Assembly (NCBI GenBank): GCA_039714555.1
Contig: JBDLJB010000005.1
Coordinates: forward strand, 79,800-143,799
From: Namhaeicola sp039714555
GTDB taxonomy: Bacteria; Bacteroidota; Bacteroidia; Flavobacteriales; Flavobacteriaceae
Reading direction: 5' to 3'
DNA length: 64,000 nucleotides
A program made the position numbers and the translations under genes. This document shows positions 8,947 to 17,352 of this stretch, piece by piece (within the stretch, counting starts at the first letter, position 1; each line of letters starts with the position of its first letter). A model generated the notes under the pieces. That model had not been told where the DNA came from, searched no databases, and was given only the letters and a program-made list of their open reading frames with translations.

Positions 8947-8998
8947 CTCAAAGAAACAATACTATTATCTTAAAAATAATTAATAAAGTGATAAACTT

Positions 8999-9028
8999 TT
9001 GTTAAAGGCTTTGAATTATTTAAATTTG
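8999..9028 (+). promoter_or_regulatory. Bacteroidota-type promoter of pepE
   Basis: A -7 box TAAATTTG (TAnnTTTG consensus) lies at 9021-9028, with a TTG at 8999-9001 separated by 19 bp. This matches the TTG/TAnnTTTG architecture of Bacteroidota sigma-A promoters. The expected transcript start is within about 20 bp of the pepE ATG at 9048. Confidence 0.5.
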
Positions 9029-9047
9029 GTAAAAACTTAGAAGTATT

Positions 9048-9770
9048 ATGAAAAAAATGATTATTGCCAGTACTTCAACTGTTCACGGTAGCGGTTATTT
9101 AGAATATATATTACCAACTTTAAATATTTTTTTTAAGGATATTGAGGAAATGTTATTTATTCCTTATGCGCGCCCAAGTGGAATGACCTATAATGAATAT
9201 ACTGATATTGCTAGAAAAGGTTTTGCTAGAATTAATATTGAAGTAAAAGGAATTCATGAGTTTAATAACCCAATAAAAGCAATACAAAATGCAAAAGCAA
9301 TTTTTGTTGGTGGAGGCAATACTTTTTTACTTGTTAAAACTCTGTATGATAAAAATTTGATGGCGGTTATTAGAGAAGTTGTAAAAAATGGTATACCTTA
9401 TTTTGGTACAAGTGCCGGAAGTAATATTACCGGTATGACTATGCAAACAACTAATGATATGCCAATTGTGTTTCCACCCAGTTATACTACTTTAGATCTA
9501 ATTCCTTTTAATATCAACCCTCATTATATTGATCCTGATCCAAAATCAACTCATAAAGGAGAGACCCGTGAAACACGAATTATCGAATATCTAATGTGTA
9601 ATGATATTCCGGTTTTGGGAATAAGAGAAGGTAGTTGGTTGGAAGTTTTTGGAGAATCAATTATATTGAAAGGTAAATTACCTGCACGATTATTTCGTCA
9701 GGGCGAAGAACCGGCAGAATTAATACCGGATTATAATTTACAAACAGAGTTTAAAATTGATAAACAATAG
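9048..9770 (+). CDS. pepE: Peptidase E (alpha-aspartyl dipeptidase, S51)
   Basis: A 240-residue protein of typical PepE length. The nucleophile elbow FGTSAGSN holds the catalytic serine near residue 122. The preceding AIFVGGGNTFLL motif and the later NINPHYIDPDP segment (family His/Asp region) are conserved. The enzyme hydrolyses dipeptides with N-terminal aspartate in the cytoplasm. The gene is monocistronic, with its own promoter-like element, and its last 20 bp overlap the 3' end of the convergent KAS III-like gene. Confidence 0.93.
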   Translation: MKKMIIASTSTVHGSGYLEYILPTLNIFFKDIEEMLFIPYARPSGMTYNEYTDIARKGFARINIEVKGIHEFNNPIKAIQNAKAIFVGGGNTFLLVKTLYDKNLMAVIREVVKNGIPYFGTSAGSNITGMTMQTTNDMPIVFPPSYTTLDLIPFNINPHYIDPDPKSTHKGETRETRIIEYLMCNDIPVLGIREGSWLEVFGESIILKGKLPARLFRQGEEPAELIPDYNLQTEFKIDKQ

Positions 9771-10812
9771 CATTGATATTCATACCGGCACCCACAGAAG
9801 CAAATAAGATTGCATCACCGTCATAGATCTCATGATCTTCAAGTTTGTGTTTTAAAATAAGATCCAATAAAGTAGGTACTGTTGCTACTGAACTATTGCC
9901 CAATTTTTTAATGCTCATAGGCATAATATCTTCAGGCATTTTAGCTTTATATAATCTGTAAAATCGTTTAATGATGGCCTCATCCATTTTTTCATTTGCC
10001 TGATGGATCAATATCTTTTTAATTTTTTCGATTGGTAAACCACTTTGATCCAATGCCATTTTCATAGCATTAGGTACATTGTTTAATGCGAATTCATATA
10101 TTTTTTTGCCATACATTTTAATATAGCGTGTATTGATCTTAGGAATTACTTTATATGATTTACCAAAATAGAGGTAATTTGCTTCGTCATAAGTAAATGA
10201 TTGTGCAGCGTGACTTAAAATTCCTTTATTTGAATCGTTTCCTTTTTCAACAATACAGGCACCTGCTCCATCAGCATAGATCATTGAATCTCTATCGTGT
10301 GGATCTACGACTCTTGAGAGGGTTTCAGCTCCTATTATCAAACATTTTTTAGCAATTCCAGCCTGGATAAAATTATCGGCTTGAATTAATCCTTGTAACC
10401 ATCCGGGACAACCAAAAATTACATCATAAGCAACACAATTCGGATTTTTAATTTTCAATAAATGTTTTACTCTAGAAGCTAAACTGGGTAGCATATCCGA
10501 TTGATTATCATTAAATCGAATATCACCAAAATTATGCGCATAAATTATCTGGTCAATTTTTTCGGGATCAATATTAGCTACTTCAATGGCAATTTTAGCA
10601 GCAATTGCACCAGCTTCACTATTTTGAAGTTCCGGTTCTAAATACCTTCGTTCTTCGATACCGGTTATGGCAATAAATTTTTCAATAATTTCTTTATTAG
10701 AGCTAGTAAATGGTTCATTTTGCTCACCATAGAAGTGTTCATTTAAAAAGTCAGAATTTTTTTTGATAATTTTTGGTATGTAGCTACCTGTACCGGTTAT
10801 AATTGAATTCAT
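9751..10812 (-). CDS. 3-oxoacyl-ACP synthase III (KAS III) family protein
   Basis: A 353-residue thiolase-fold protein with a complete Cys-His-Asn triad: C135 in FGCPGWLQG, H270 in LIHQANEK and N306 in LGNSSVATVP. KAS III condenses acyl-CoA with malonyl-ACP to start fatty acid synthesis. The ITGIEERRYLEPE and DPHDRDSMIYADGAGA segments are those of FabH-like enzymes. No other fatty-acid genes are beside it, so it may be an accessory paralog rather than the housekeeping fabH. It overlaps pepE tail to tail by 20 bp. Confidence 0.9.
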   Translation of the reverse strand: MNSIITGTGSYIPKIIKKNSDFLNEHFYGEQNEPFTSSNKEIIEKFIAITGIEERRYLEPELQNSEAGAIAAKIAIEVANIDPEKIDQIIYAHNFGDIRFNDNQSDMLPSLASRVKHLLKIKNPNCVAYDVIFGCPGWLQGLIQADNFIQAGIAKKCLIIGAETLSRVVDPHDRDSMIYADGAGACIVEKGNDSNKGILSHAAQSFTYDEANYLYFGKSYKVIPKINTRYIKMYGKKIYEFALNNVPNAMKMALDQSGLPIEKIKKILIHQANEKMDEAIIKRFYRLYKAKMPEDIMPMSIKKLGNSSVATVPTLLDLILKHKLEDHEIYDGDAILFASVGAGMNINAIVYQF

Positions 10813-10973
10813 ATTGTTGTTTTATGAAAATGGTATTCTAAAGTTCATTATTTAAAAAATAATTATTTCTAAGCTAATATTTTTTACAAGATTCTTAAAA
10901 AAAATTAGAAATTATTATTGTTCTGTAATAAAAAACAATAATACACAAATATAGATTATTTTTGGATTGATGA

Positions 10974-11351
10974 TTAAGAATTTATTGTTTTTATTCTCAT
11001 TACAGTAGCAATTGAAAGCGCTCTATTTTTTAAGATACTTGCATTTTTACCTTCGAAATTACTATCAATAGATTGATTAAAAAGCTCAAGCCAGATCTTA
11101 AAATGGTTCTCTGAAAAAGGTTTTTTTTGATGTAAATTAATATGAGGTTGCATTGCATTTTTTTGATAGGTTCCGGAATAAAATAAAATATTATCCCAGA
11201 AATCAACCAACGTTTGTAAGTGTTCTTCAAGTGTATTACTATTTTGAAACTTTTCAAAAAAATGTTTCATTTCATTACTGGTCAATAATTCTTTATAAAA
11301 TTCACTAACAATTAAGTAAAGATCGTCTCGATTAGAAATATCTTTTTTCAT
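10974..11351 (-). CDS. Group III truncated haemoglobin
   Basis: A 125-residue 2-on-2 globin. Group III landmarks are the N-terminal VSEFYKELLTSNEMKHFFEKF helix, the FWDNILFYSGTY region (helix E with the group III Trp/Tyr pattern) and PHINLHQKKPF, in which H74 is the likely haem-iron ligand. Family members bind O2 and NO and have been linked to nitrosative stress or microaerobic life. It sits 41 bp downstream of the ADP-forming synthetase gene on the same strand, and the two may be cotranscribed. That would fit a low-oxygen metabolic cluster. Confidence 0.88.
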   Translation of the reverse strand: MKKDISNRDDLYLIVSEFYKELLTSNEMKHFFEKFQNSNTLEEHLQTLVDFWDNILFYSGTYQKNAMQPHINLHQKKPFSENHFKIWLELFNQSIDSNFEGKNASILKNRALSIATVMRIKTINS

Positions 11352-11392
11352 AGTTTAAAAATAATTTGTTACCAAAAGCAAAAGTAATCTAA

Positions 11393-13450
11393 TTATTTTT
11401 CAATTCTAATTCTAACATCTACCGCAGTAATTTTACTATCTGTAGCCATAAGAGGATTGATATCTAACTCGGCAATTTCAGGAGAAATTTGTAATAAACC
11501 GGATAGTTTGACAATGGTTTTGGCAAATGCTTCCAGATCAATCCCTTTTTGACCTCTGATACCCTTTAAAATTGGATAGGCTTTTAAATTTTCTATCATT
11601 TTTTTAGATTCTTTTTTAGAAACAGGAATCATTGATGTTTGTACATCTTTTAATACTTCTACAAAGATTCCACCTAGACCAGCCATGATGATGTGGGGGA
11701 AATCACCTTCTTTTTTTGCTCCTAAAAAAACTTCAATGCCTGATATCATGGGTTGTATCAAAACAGATAAAGCACCTTCTATGTTCATTAATTTTTCAAA
11801 GTTTTGCTTCAAATCTACCTCGTTTTCTACATTTAAAAATACACCTCCAACATCTGATTTATGCAAAGGTCCAACCACTTTTTGAACAACCGGATAAGTT
11901 AACAATTTTGTAATATCCAGAAGCTCTTTTTCGTTTTTAACTTCATATTCTTTTACAAAATCAATCCCCGATAATTTTAATATTTCTGATGCTTTTTCAG
12001 GACTTAAATATCCATTTTCAGATGATTTAATAATATGTCTAATACTTCTTAAATCAGTATCTTTACTTGAAATTTTTTCAAGATTAAACCTTGAAGTATT
12101 ATATACTTTTGTCAAAGCTTTTCCAAATAGAACTTCATCATTAAATGCTATATTTTCTTTAGAAATAAATTCAGAAATTTCATTCTTTACATTCACTACT
12201 GAGGGTAAAATGGCATAAATAGGTTTTTTACAGGATTTTATTTTTTTATCTAAAACAGCATAGGCATCATCAACAGGAGTTAACCCCGGGCTTCCAAAGA
12301 TTACTACTATAGCATTTATTCTTTTAAATTTAGTTTCACAATAATTAATAATGGTTTCTAATTGTTCTGCAGTTCCGGTAGCAAGAAAATCAATAGGGTT
12401 TGAAACCGATGATCCGTTAAACAACTCATTTAACAATTCTTTACTGTATTTTCCTTTTATAGCAGGAACTTTCAATCCGTTTTTAGATAAAACATCTGTA
12501 AGCATAACAGCAGGTCCGCCTGCATGTGTAATAATGGCAATATTTTTCCCTTTAGATTTTTTTTGGATTAAAATTCCGGCAACGTTTATCAGTTCATTTC
12601 TTCCATAACAACGAATAATTCCGGCTTTTCTAAAAAGTGTATCTACAAAAACATCTGAACTTGCCAAAGCACCTGTATGTGATGAAGCTGCCCGATTTCC
12701 TTCTTCAGAACTTCCGGCTTTAATTGCTGCAATTTTACAGCCTTTTTTAATCAGTGAAGTGGTGTGTTTTAAGAATTTATTTGGTTTTTTAATACTTTCA
12801 ATATAAAGCAGTTTTACTTTTGAACTTTCCCCTTTTTTGTAGGTACTGTCTAAATGTTCTAATACTTCTTCAATACCAATTTGAGCGCTGTTTCCTACAG
12901 AGTAAACACTTTTAAAAGTTAAACCTATACTTTTTGCAGCTTCTATAATAAAAACTGCAGTTGCACCGGAACCTGAAATAAAATCAACACCTTTTTTATC
13001 TAATTTGGGAATAGGTGTAGTAAAAACACCTGCATAATGTTCATTGATCAAACCTATATTGTTTGGACCAAGTAAGCTACCTCCAACTTCATTTATAAGA
13101 TCTACAATTTCATATTCTAAAACAGCACCTTCAAGGTCTTTTTCACTAAAACCTGCAGAGAATATAATGAAACCTTTGGTGTTTTTTTGTTGGCTAAGAA
13201 TTTTTACCGTTTCCGGGATATATTTGGCTGCAATAGCAATAATTGCGAGATCTACTTTAGGAATATCAGCAACATCTTTAAATGTTTTTACACCTTGAAC
13301 ATTTTCTTTTTTAGGATTAACTACAAACAAATCTCCCTTGAAATTATGTTCAATAATATTTTTTAATACCTTGCCTCCAGGATTCGAAATATTATCCGAT
13401 CCACCAATAATAACAATACTTTTGGGTTTTATTAAATTTTTATGTAGCAT
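11393..13450 (-). CDS. Acetate/acyl--CoA ligase (ADP-forming), single-chain
   Basis: A 685-residue protein with the alpha and beta modules of ADP-forming acyl-CoA synthetase fused. The order is a CoA-binding Rossmann domain (about 1-130, SIVIIGGSDNISNPGGKV), succinyl-CoA-ligase-like domains with the phospho-histidine-type segment SSHTGALASSD near residue 260, and a C-terminal ATP-grasp domain (about 480-680, KSDVGGVFLNV and DINPLMAT). It converts acyl-CoA + ADP + Pi to acid + CoA + ATP. It is divergent from an aminotransferase and close to iorAB, which points to arylacetyl-CoA or branched acyl-CoA as possible substrates besides acetyl-CoA. Confidence 0.92.
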   Translation of the reverse strand: MLHKNLIKPKSIVIIGGSDNISNPGGKVLKNIIEHNFKGDLFVVNPKKENVQGVKTFKDVADIPKVDLAIIAIAAKYIPETVKILSQQKNTKGFIIFSAGFSEKDLEGAVLEYEIVDLINEVGGSLLGPNNIGLINEHYAGVFTTPIPKLDKKGVDFISGSGATAVFIIEAAKSIGLTFKSVYSVGNSAQIGIEEVLEHLDSTYKKGESSKVKLLYIESIKKPNKFLKHTTSLIKKGCKIAAIKAGSSEEGNRAASSHTGALASSDVFVDTLFRKAGIIRCYGRNELINVAGILIQKKSKGKNIAIITHAGGPAVMLTDVLSKNGLKVPAIKGKYSKELLNELFNGSSVSNPIDFLATGTAEQLETIINYCETKFKRINAIVVIFGSPGLTPVDDAYAVLDKKIKSCKKPIYAILPSVVNVKNEISEFISKENIAFNDEVLFGKALTKVYNTSRFNLEKISSKDTDLRSIRHIIKSSENGYLSPEKASEILKLSGIDFVKEYEVKNEKELLDITKLLTYPVVQKVVGPLHKSDVGGVFLNVENEVDLKQNFEKLMNIEGALSVLIQPMISGIEVFLGAKKEGDFPHIIMAGLGGIFVEVLKDVQTSMIPVSKKESKKMIENLKAYPILKGIRGQKGIDLEAFAKTIVKLSGLLQISPEIAELDINPLMATDSKITAVDVRIRIEK

Positions 13451-13571
13451 GACATCATTGATAATTGATTACAACTGTAAAGTAACTTAAAAAATTTACC
13501 CTATTCAATGATATATATCAATGTCTGAATAAACAAAAATTTGTTATTTTTATAAGCTCAAATATCTATAA

Positions 13572-14774
13572 ATGGAATATTTATTTTCTCACATGGTTAA
13601 TTCCATGCATGCCGAAGATGTTAAATTATTAATGAAACAATCTTCCGGAAAAAACATGATCTCTTTTGCAGGTGGTATGCCCAATAATGATCTTTTCCCA
13701 ACAAAACAAATTGACGATATTTATAATTCACTTCCTGAAAATATTAAAAAACTATGCTTTCAATACGGGCCAACTTCAGGGTATCCTCCTTTTGTAGAAT
13801 CAATTAAAGAATATTTAAAAAAGAAAGGGCTTCCTGTAGAAAAAAATAAGATATTGATAACAACAGGCTCTTTGCAAGCCATCAGTATAATAACACAAGA
13901 ATTTGTAAATAAAGGAGATATTATTTTAACCGAAAACCCTTGCTTTGTTGGAGCACTCACTGTATTTGAAACGTATGGAGCAGAAATTCACGGCATTCCT
14001 GTTGATAATGATGGTATTGATATTGATGCATTAAAGCAAAAAATAAATAGCTTAAATAAAAAGCCAAAGTTCTTGTATGTAACACCTAATTATCACAATC
14101 CGGCAGGAATAATTTATTCGCCTGAGCGAAAAAAAGCATTATTGGAAGTCCTATCCGGTACCGGAATAATATTGTTAGAAGATGATGCTTATAACGATCT
14201 GTATTTTAAAGAAGATGAAAAACACCTGACAAAACCTATGATATCTTATAATGTTAAAGATGTAGAAATTATTTATACGGGTTCATTTTCTAAAATTCTT
14301 GGTCCGGGATTTAGGTTAGGCTATATGCTGTCTTCACCCAAAATTTTTGAAAAAGCAGAAAGTGTTAAGCAGGCTTTGGATGCCTGTACTTCTAACTTTA
14401 TGCAGATCTTGGCGAATGAATTTATGACCCAAAATAAATTGCAACCCTATTTAAAGTTTTTAAGAAAGGAATATGCTGAACGTAAAGACCTGCTTCAATC
14501 ATGCTTAATTAAATATATGCCAAAAGAAATCATTTGGAATGAACCTAAAGGTGGATTTTATATTTGGTTAAAGCTTCCTGAAAGAATTAACGCTACTGAT
14601 ATTTTCAAAGAAAGTGTTAAAAAAGGTGTGGTTTTTGTAACCGGACGAACTTTTGATCCCGCAAGTAAGAAAGATGACAGGCTTCGACTATCATTCTCAA
14701 ATATGCCAAAAGAAAGTATTGAAGAAGGTACTAAGATATTAGCAAAAGCTATTAAAAAAGTTTTAGCATCCTAA
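13572..14774 (+). CDS. PLP-dependent aminotransferase, class I/II fold (2-aminoadipate/aromatic type)
   Basis: A 400-residue fold-type I aminotransferase. K241 in YTGSFSKILGPGFRLGY is the Schiff-base lysine, and VTPNYHNPAG and LLEDDAYNDLYF hold the cofactor Asn and Asp/Tyr. The sequence belongs to the LysN/MocR-like branch but has no GntR DNA-binding domain, so it is an enzyme. Members convert 2-aminoadipate, branched-chain or aromatic amino acids to 2-oxoacids. It is divergent from the ADP-forming synthetase and next to iorBA, so I infer it supplies 2-oxoacids, possibly aryl pyruvates, to IorAB. Confidence 0.9.
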   Translation: MEYLFSHMVNSMHAEDVKLLMKQSSGKNMISFAGGMPNNDLFPTKQIDDIYNSLPENIKKLCFQYGPTSGYPPFVESIKEYLKKKGLPVEKNKILITTGSLQAISIITQEFVNKGDIILTENPCFVGALTVFETYGAEIHGIPVDNDGIDIDALKQKINSLNKKPKFLYVTPNYHNPAGIIYSPERKKALLEVLSGTGIILLEDDAYNDLYFKEDEKHLTKPMISYNVKDVEIIYTGSFSKILGPGFRLGYMLSSPKIFEKAESVKQALDACTSNFMQILANEFMTQNKLQPYLKFLRKEYAERKDLLQSCLIKYMPKEIIWNEPKGGFYIWLKLPERINATDIFKESVKKGVVFVTGRTFDPASKKDDRLRLSFSNMPKESIEEGTKILAKAIKKVLAS

Positions 14775-14924
14775 TTTTTTACATTCATAAATAATTTGAT
14801 GACTTATACCTATGTAAAATAGTTGTCTTATTAGTTTTGTAAAAAGCAAATCATAACATTTAAAAAATAATGATATATATATAGAAATCAATGTCACACC
14901 ATTAATGATTAACATTAGGGTTTA

Positions 14925-15521
14925 CTAACTATAAACAAATTCTGAAAAATTTTGAGCTAATTTTTTACCAATTTCAAATGCCTCTAGATTTAAATTTACA
15001 ACTTTTTCGCTTTTCCTTAAAAACAGGTCTTTTATAGCAGTTTTTAAGCTTTCTTCCGATAAGGGTAAAAGGGTAGAGGCTGCACCCAATAAAACCATAT
15101 TGGCAACTTTTGAATTTCCTAATTTTTTAGCTTCTTCTGTAGCATTGATGATAATATGATGTGGATATAATTTTATTTGTTTATAAAGTTCATGCCTCTC
15201 AGGATAATTAACAATATTCATAAAAGGATTTGAATCAGTTAAAAGCCAGCCATCACTTTTTAGATATGGGATATGACGCAACAACTCCATCGGTTCAACC
15301 GATAAGATTAAATTTGCTTTACCTTGTGGAATCAGATCAGAATACACCTCTTGATCAGATATTCTAACATGAGATTCTACTGCGCCTCCTCTTTGACTCA
15401 TTCCGTGAACCTCTGATTGTTTTACAAATAAGTTTTCATTTAATGCTGCAGTATCCAAAACTGCGGCAATGGTCAAAATACCTTGACCACCTACACCTGA
15501 TATGATAATATTTGTATTCAT
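14925..15521 (-). CDS. iorB: Indolepyruvate oxidoreductase subunit beta
   Basis: A 198-residue protein matching the POR/KOR gamma-type domain of IorB: GVGGQGILTIAAVL at the N-terminus, then QSEVHGMSQRGGAVESHVR, and NMVLLGA towards the end. With IorA it oxidatively decarboxylates aryl pyruvates to aryl-acetyl-CoA using TPP and CoA. The gene starts 12 bp after the iorA stop and is clearly in one operon with it. The gene is of normal length. It acts in the cytoplasm. Confidence 0.93.
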   Translation of the reverse strand: MNTNIIISGVGGQGILTIAAVLDTAALNENLFVKQSEVHGMSQRGGAVESHVRISDQEVYSDLIPQGKANLILSVEPMELLRHIPYLKSDGWLLTDSNPFMNIVNYPERHELYKQIKLYPHHIIINATEEAKKLGNSKVANMVLLGAASTLLPLSEESLKTAIKDLFLRKSEKVVNLNLEAFEIGKKLAQNFSEFVYS

Positions 15522-15533
15522 TTTTAAAAGGTT

Positions 15534-17150
15534 TTAATTTAATGCTGCAATTTTTTGTTTGATTTCCTCTTTTTTATCCCTTGATAGTCTTACACAAGGC
15601 CTTTGTGCAATAATTACCGATACATTTTTATATTCTAGTTCCTTACGGATAATATCAACATTTGCTGAATGATTTTTCTTTAACGGAACTATTGTTTTTA
15701 CATGCTCAGGAGGTACGCCTATTCCTAAGCAAATACTTTTAAGCCGTCCAACCGCAGTTGAATCTTGTGCTCCTGTCATCGCTACAGCAGAATTATCAGA
15801 AATAATAACAGTAATAGGAGTGTTTTCATAAACAGCATCCAATAAACCGGTCATTCCTGAATGGGTAAAAGTTGAATCACCAATAATTGCAATAACATTT
15901 TCCAAACCGGCATCGGCAGCACCTTTTGCCATTGTTATTGAAGCACCCATATCAATCAAAGTATTGATAGTATTCAAAGGAGGTAATGCGCCTAAAGCAT
16001 AACAACCAATATCACCAAATACTTTTTTATTACCTATTTCAGGGATTAGTTCGTTAATTGCATTAAAAAGATCGGTATGTCCACAACCTTCACAAAGTTG
16101 AGGTGGTCGGCCAGATACAATATCAGGAATATTTTTGGTATTTTCCTGAAAAAATCCTGCAGCTTTTCCAACAGTATTAGGGTTTAGTTCACCTGTTAAA
16201 GGTAGGTCACCGGTTAGTTTACCTTTAATTTTATCATTTTCATCAAAATAATTGTGTAATACTTCTTCTATCAAAGGATATCCTTCTTCAACTACCAAAA
16301 TTTTATCGCAATGTTTATAGATCTCTTTAATCTTTTCTTTAGGAAGCGGATATTGAGATATTTTTAAAATTGAAAAGAAATCTTTATTTTCATCAATATT
16401 CTCCATTACATAATTGTATGCAATTCCTGAAGTAATGATTCCTAAAGAACGATCTTTTTTACTTAAACATAATTTATTATAGGTAGATTTTTCAGAACTC
16501 TCAATAAGCAATGATTTTTTACTGACCAACTTTTCAAATTGTTTTTTTGCATAAGCTGGGATCAAAGCAAATTGAGTTGTATCAACCGGTAATTGTATGC
16601 CATTTTGAGTCCTCCGTTCTTTAAAAATAACACCCGCTCTTGAATGTGATAATCGTGTTACCATTCTAACTAAAATGGGTAATTTTAATTCTTCAGAAAG
16701 GTCAAATGCATAGTGCATCACATTATAAGCATCTTGTTGGTTGGAAGGCTCAAGTATTGGAATCATAGCAAATTTTCCATAAAACCTTGAGTCTTGCTCA
16801 TTTTGTGAGGAATGCATAGACGGGTCATCTGCAACTACTACGATCATACCGCCATTGATACCTGAAACCGCCATATTCATAAAAACATCTGAAGCAACAT
16901 TTAAGCCAACATGCTTCATAACAACCATAGATCTTTTACCTGTATATGACATACCCAAAGCTGCTTCCATAGCAGTTTTTTCATTAACGGACCAAGTTGA
17001 GTGGATACCTAAACTTTTAGCGGTTTTTGATCGTTGAATATATTCGGTTATTTCTGTAGATGGTGTTCCTGGGTAGGCGTAAACGCCTGATATTCCTGCA
17101 TCAATAGCTCCTTGTGCAAGAGCTTCATTTCCGAGAACTAATTTCTTCAT
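15534..17150 (-). CDS. iorA: Indolepyruvate oxidoreductase subunit alpha, without the ferredoxin-like tail
   Basis: A 538-residue TPP enzyme. The N-terminal pyrimidine domain shows YPGTPSTEITEYIQR and a catalytic NEKTAMEAALGMSYTGKR segment. The PP domain shows the LCEGCGHTDLF and GDIGCYALG motifs, then a GDSTFTHSGM...N TPP-phosphate motif (about 395-425). Archaeal IorA proteins carry a C-terminal 2[4Fe-4S] ferredoxin domain. This one stops soon after RPCVRLSRDKKEE and has no CxxCxxC cluster, so electrons must leave through another route or partner. It is followed at once by iorB. Confidence 0.93.
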   Translation of the reverse strand: MKKLVLGNEALAQGAIDAGISGVYAYPGTPSTEITEYIQRSKTAKSLGIHSTWSVNEKTAMEAALGMSYTGKRSMVVMKHVGLNVASDVFMNMAVSGINGGMIVVVADDPSMHSSQNEQDSRFYGKFAMIPILEPSNQQDAYNVMHYAFDLSEELKLPILVRMVTRLSHSRAGVIFKERRTQNGIQLPVDTTQFALIPAYAKKQFEKLVSKKSLLIESSEKSTYNKLCLSKKDRSLGIITSGIAYNYVMENIDENKDFFSILKISQYPLPKEKIKEIYKHCDKILVVEEGYPLIEEVLHNYFDENDKIKGKLTGDLPLTGELNPNTVGKAAGFFQENTKNIPDIVSGRPPQLCEGCGHTDLFNAINELIPEIGNKKVFGDIGCYALGALPPLNTINTLIDMGASITMAKGAADAGLENVIAIIGDSTFTHSGMTGLLDAVYENTPITVIISDNSAVAMTGAQDSTAVGRLKSICLGIGVPPEHVKTIVPLKKNHSANVDIIRKELEYKNVSVIIAQRPCVRLSRDKKEEIKQKIAALN

Positions 17151-17352
17151 TTTTTATGAATTTTATTGTGTAAAAATATATATTAGATATGTTTATAAAT
17201 ATGATATTCATCATAGTGAAAAATTAATTTAAAAGAGAACTGTATATTTTTCAGATATTTTATTAGATTTATAAGGATAAAAGGAATTTCAAATAGTTTG
17301 GTATAAAAATAATGTCGAAATTTGAAAAAAATAAAATCATAAGTCAAAAATA

